A program made the position numbers and the translations under genes. Under the pieces are notes generated by a model. The model was not told the origin of the DNA and searched no databases. It saw only the letters and a list, made by a program, of their open reading frames with translations. This document shows positions 43,592-44,724 of a stretch of DNA of 44,724 nucleotides, one piece after another (the first letter of the stretch is position 1; the number at the start of each line of letters is the position of its first letter). The stretch comes from Sulfurovum sp. (GTDB lineage: Bacteria > Campylobacterota > Campylobacteria > Campylobacterales > Sulfurovaceae), in assembly GCA_024762315.1 (NCBI GenBank), contig JANTHR010000009.1, positions 1 through 44,724 of the forward strand. The letters are read 5' to 3'.

Positions 43592-44724
43592 ATGAAATAC
43601 AATTTATACAAATCCTTTCTATGGATAATGACATTTATATTATTTTCAGGAAATGCACTATATGCCACAAACTATGTTTCGGGACTGCACTCTTTTAAGC
43701 TTGTCAATCCCCCTTCGACACGAAACATCATTGGAAACTACGCTATAGCAGGGAATACTGTTATGTGTCTTACTGAAAAAACATCTGGTTATGGTGGTAC
43801 TTGTCATGGGCAAAATGACTATCAAAAAGTCACAAGCAACTTGCATGTAAGCAAATATATAGACATCGACGGTAACAACAACGGAAACAGCGCTACCTGG
43901 AACTCCTCCTCCTCCTACATACAGCTGCCTGCCAATCTTAATACCAGTGAGGGCAACCCTGTTTTGTGGGCCGGACTTTTCTGGCAGGGTAGGTTCAGTA
44001 CCGATACAGACTATGTTATGCATTACGGAAAAGAAAATGGTACCACCTATAATCTCATAGAAATGGGCCGTGGAGCACCCGGATATAATGAAGGCGACAG
44101 GATCGACATCTCCACACTCGGAGCCAACGACATCAAGCTGAAAGTCGACAGTAGCGGCTACACAGATACCGAAGCGGATACCATCTATACCTACACAAGC
44201 TCCAACGGTATGACATATGCTGCCTATGCTGATGTTACGACGATCGTACAAAATGCCAACCTGACCCCGGGCAAACATACCTTCACCGTAGCCAACCTCA
44301 CCACTAACGAGGGTAGAGAGAAAAGTCCGGGTGTCTTTGGCGGCTGGTCACTGGTGGTCATCTATAAAGAGGATACATCAGGAGATGCGCGAAATATTTC
44401 CATATACAATGGCTTTCAGAAAATACCTAGTAGTAGTACTATCCATATCTCAGGTTTTAAACTCCCCAAAACAGGTGACGTCTCTGCACAGCTCTCGGTA
44501 TTTTCCGGGGAGGGCGAATATCTCTATGGTAGAACTGACACAAGTGACAAGGTTGACTGGATGAAGATGAGCGACCGTTCTGACGGGGGCTATGCCTATA
44601 TGCCAGGAAAACTTTCAGGCAGAGGCATAGGGAACAGGGACAATATGTTTGACGGAGTCATGGATGGAGTGCTGCGTGATGACATTCCCGGTCAAAGCAA
44701 CAACCTGCAGGTCAACAATGACGG
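43592..44724 (+). CDS. large secreted surface protein, N-terminal part (3' end outside window)
   Basis: The frame is open from the ATG at 43592 to the window end, giving at least 377 residues. A signal peptide (MKYNLYKSFLWIMTFILF, cleavage probably after ALYA) is followed by a Gly/Asn/Ser/Thr-rich beta-type domain. Segments such as NPVLWAGLFWQGR, GVFGGWSLVVIYKE and LSVFSGEGEYLYG are typical of the head of large repeat-containing extracellular proteins and DUF11-like adhesins. CAGGAGCAAAG precedes the ATG. Function is unproven, and surface attachment is the usual guess. It shares its promoter box with the c-di-GMP-riboswitch phosphorelay operon. Confidence 0.8.
   Translation, partial: MKYNLYKSFLWIMTFILFSGNALYATNYVSGLHSFKLVNPPSTRNIIGNYAIAGNTVMCLTEKTSGYGGTCHGQNDYQKVTSNLHVSKYIDIDGNNNGNSATWNSSSSYIQLPANLNTSEGNPVLWAGLFWQGRFSTDTDYVMHYGKENGTTYNLIEMGRGAPGYNEGDRIDISTLGANDIKLKVDSSGYTDTEADTIYTYTSSNGMTYAAYADVTTIVQNANLTPGKHTFTVANLTTNEGREKSPGVFGGWSLVVIYKEDTSGDARNISIYNGFQKIPSSSTIHISGFKLPKTGDVSAQLSVFSGEGEYLYGRTDTSDKVDWMKMSDRSDGGYAYMPGKLSGRGIGNRDNMFDGVMDGVLRDDIPGQSNNLQVNND

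Noticed and set aside
1..44724. CRISPR arrays, insertion sequences, integrase genes or rRNA
   Set aside because: No regularly spaced repeats, transposase motifs, attachment-site repeats or rRNA signatures were seen in the window.

Overview
The window looks like a chromosomal segment of a Campylobacterota (Epsilonproteobacteria) bacterium, most like the non-flagellated, vent/sediment Sulfurovum group. This is inferred from protein character and gene order, not from a search. Supporting points are an orphan atpE with a signal-like N-terminus, a desulforedoxin-diiron-rubredoxin rubrerythrin of the Campylobacter type, a purD-lptD-J-domain-PRTase-pnp run, lon beside bamD, NhaD, and a NIT-domain hybrid kinase. 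DNA is moderately AT-rich, and promoters tend to have a TATAAT-like -10 and T-tracts without a clear -35.

Layout. 1-1.5 kb: the 3' end of an M15 peptidase and two unrecognised genes. 1.6-7.2 kb: a membrane histidine kinase facing a winged-helix response regulator, then an exported DUF1800 lipoprotein / Tat-exported DUF1501 pair. The regulator and the exported pair each follow a class I cyclic-di-GMP riboswitch and share a near-identical promoter box. 7.2-12.5 kb: recR, a Dabb protein, dnaJ, a ferritin-like/rubrerythrin oxidative-stress operon with two palindromic operators, a DUF5718-like gene, HU and tRNA-Leu(GAG). 12.5-21.6 kb, minus strand: atpE, pnp, a phosphoribosyltransferase, a J-domain protein, lptD, purD, a ~420 bp gene-free structured stretch, hemD and a cation-diffusion transporter. 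21.7-33.4 kb: an EAL phosphodiesterase with a degenerate GGDEF, htpG, sixA, guaA, nhaD, nadB, a 43-residue LptM-like lipoprotein, a DUF721 gene and uvrC. 33.5-39.3 kb: a third c-di-GMP riboswitch heading a PAS / HPt / hybrid kinase / receiver phosphorelay operon. 39.3-44.7 kb: lon, bamD, a lone pseudopilin, and the start of a large secreted surface protein that runs off the window.

The most interesting theme is a c-di-GMP-gated circuit. Three GEMM-I aptamers lie within 31 kb, two promoter boxes are each shared by two transcription units, and a probable c-di-GMP phosphodiesterase sits nearby. One promoter box links the response regulator to the DUF1800/DUF1501 export pair. The other, a 10-bp-period TTGAC repeat, links the riboswitch-controlled phosphorelay to the surface protein. 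A plausible reading is that c-di-GMP tunes both signalling proteins and exported or surface proteins for attachment or biofilm. The link is inferred from shared regulatory DNA and is not demonstrated.
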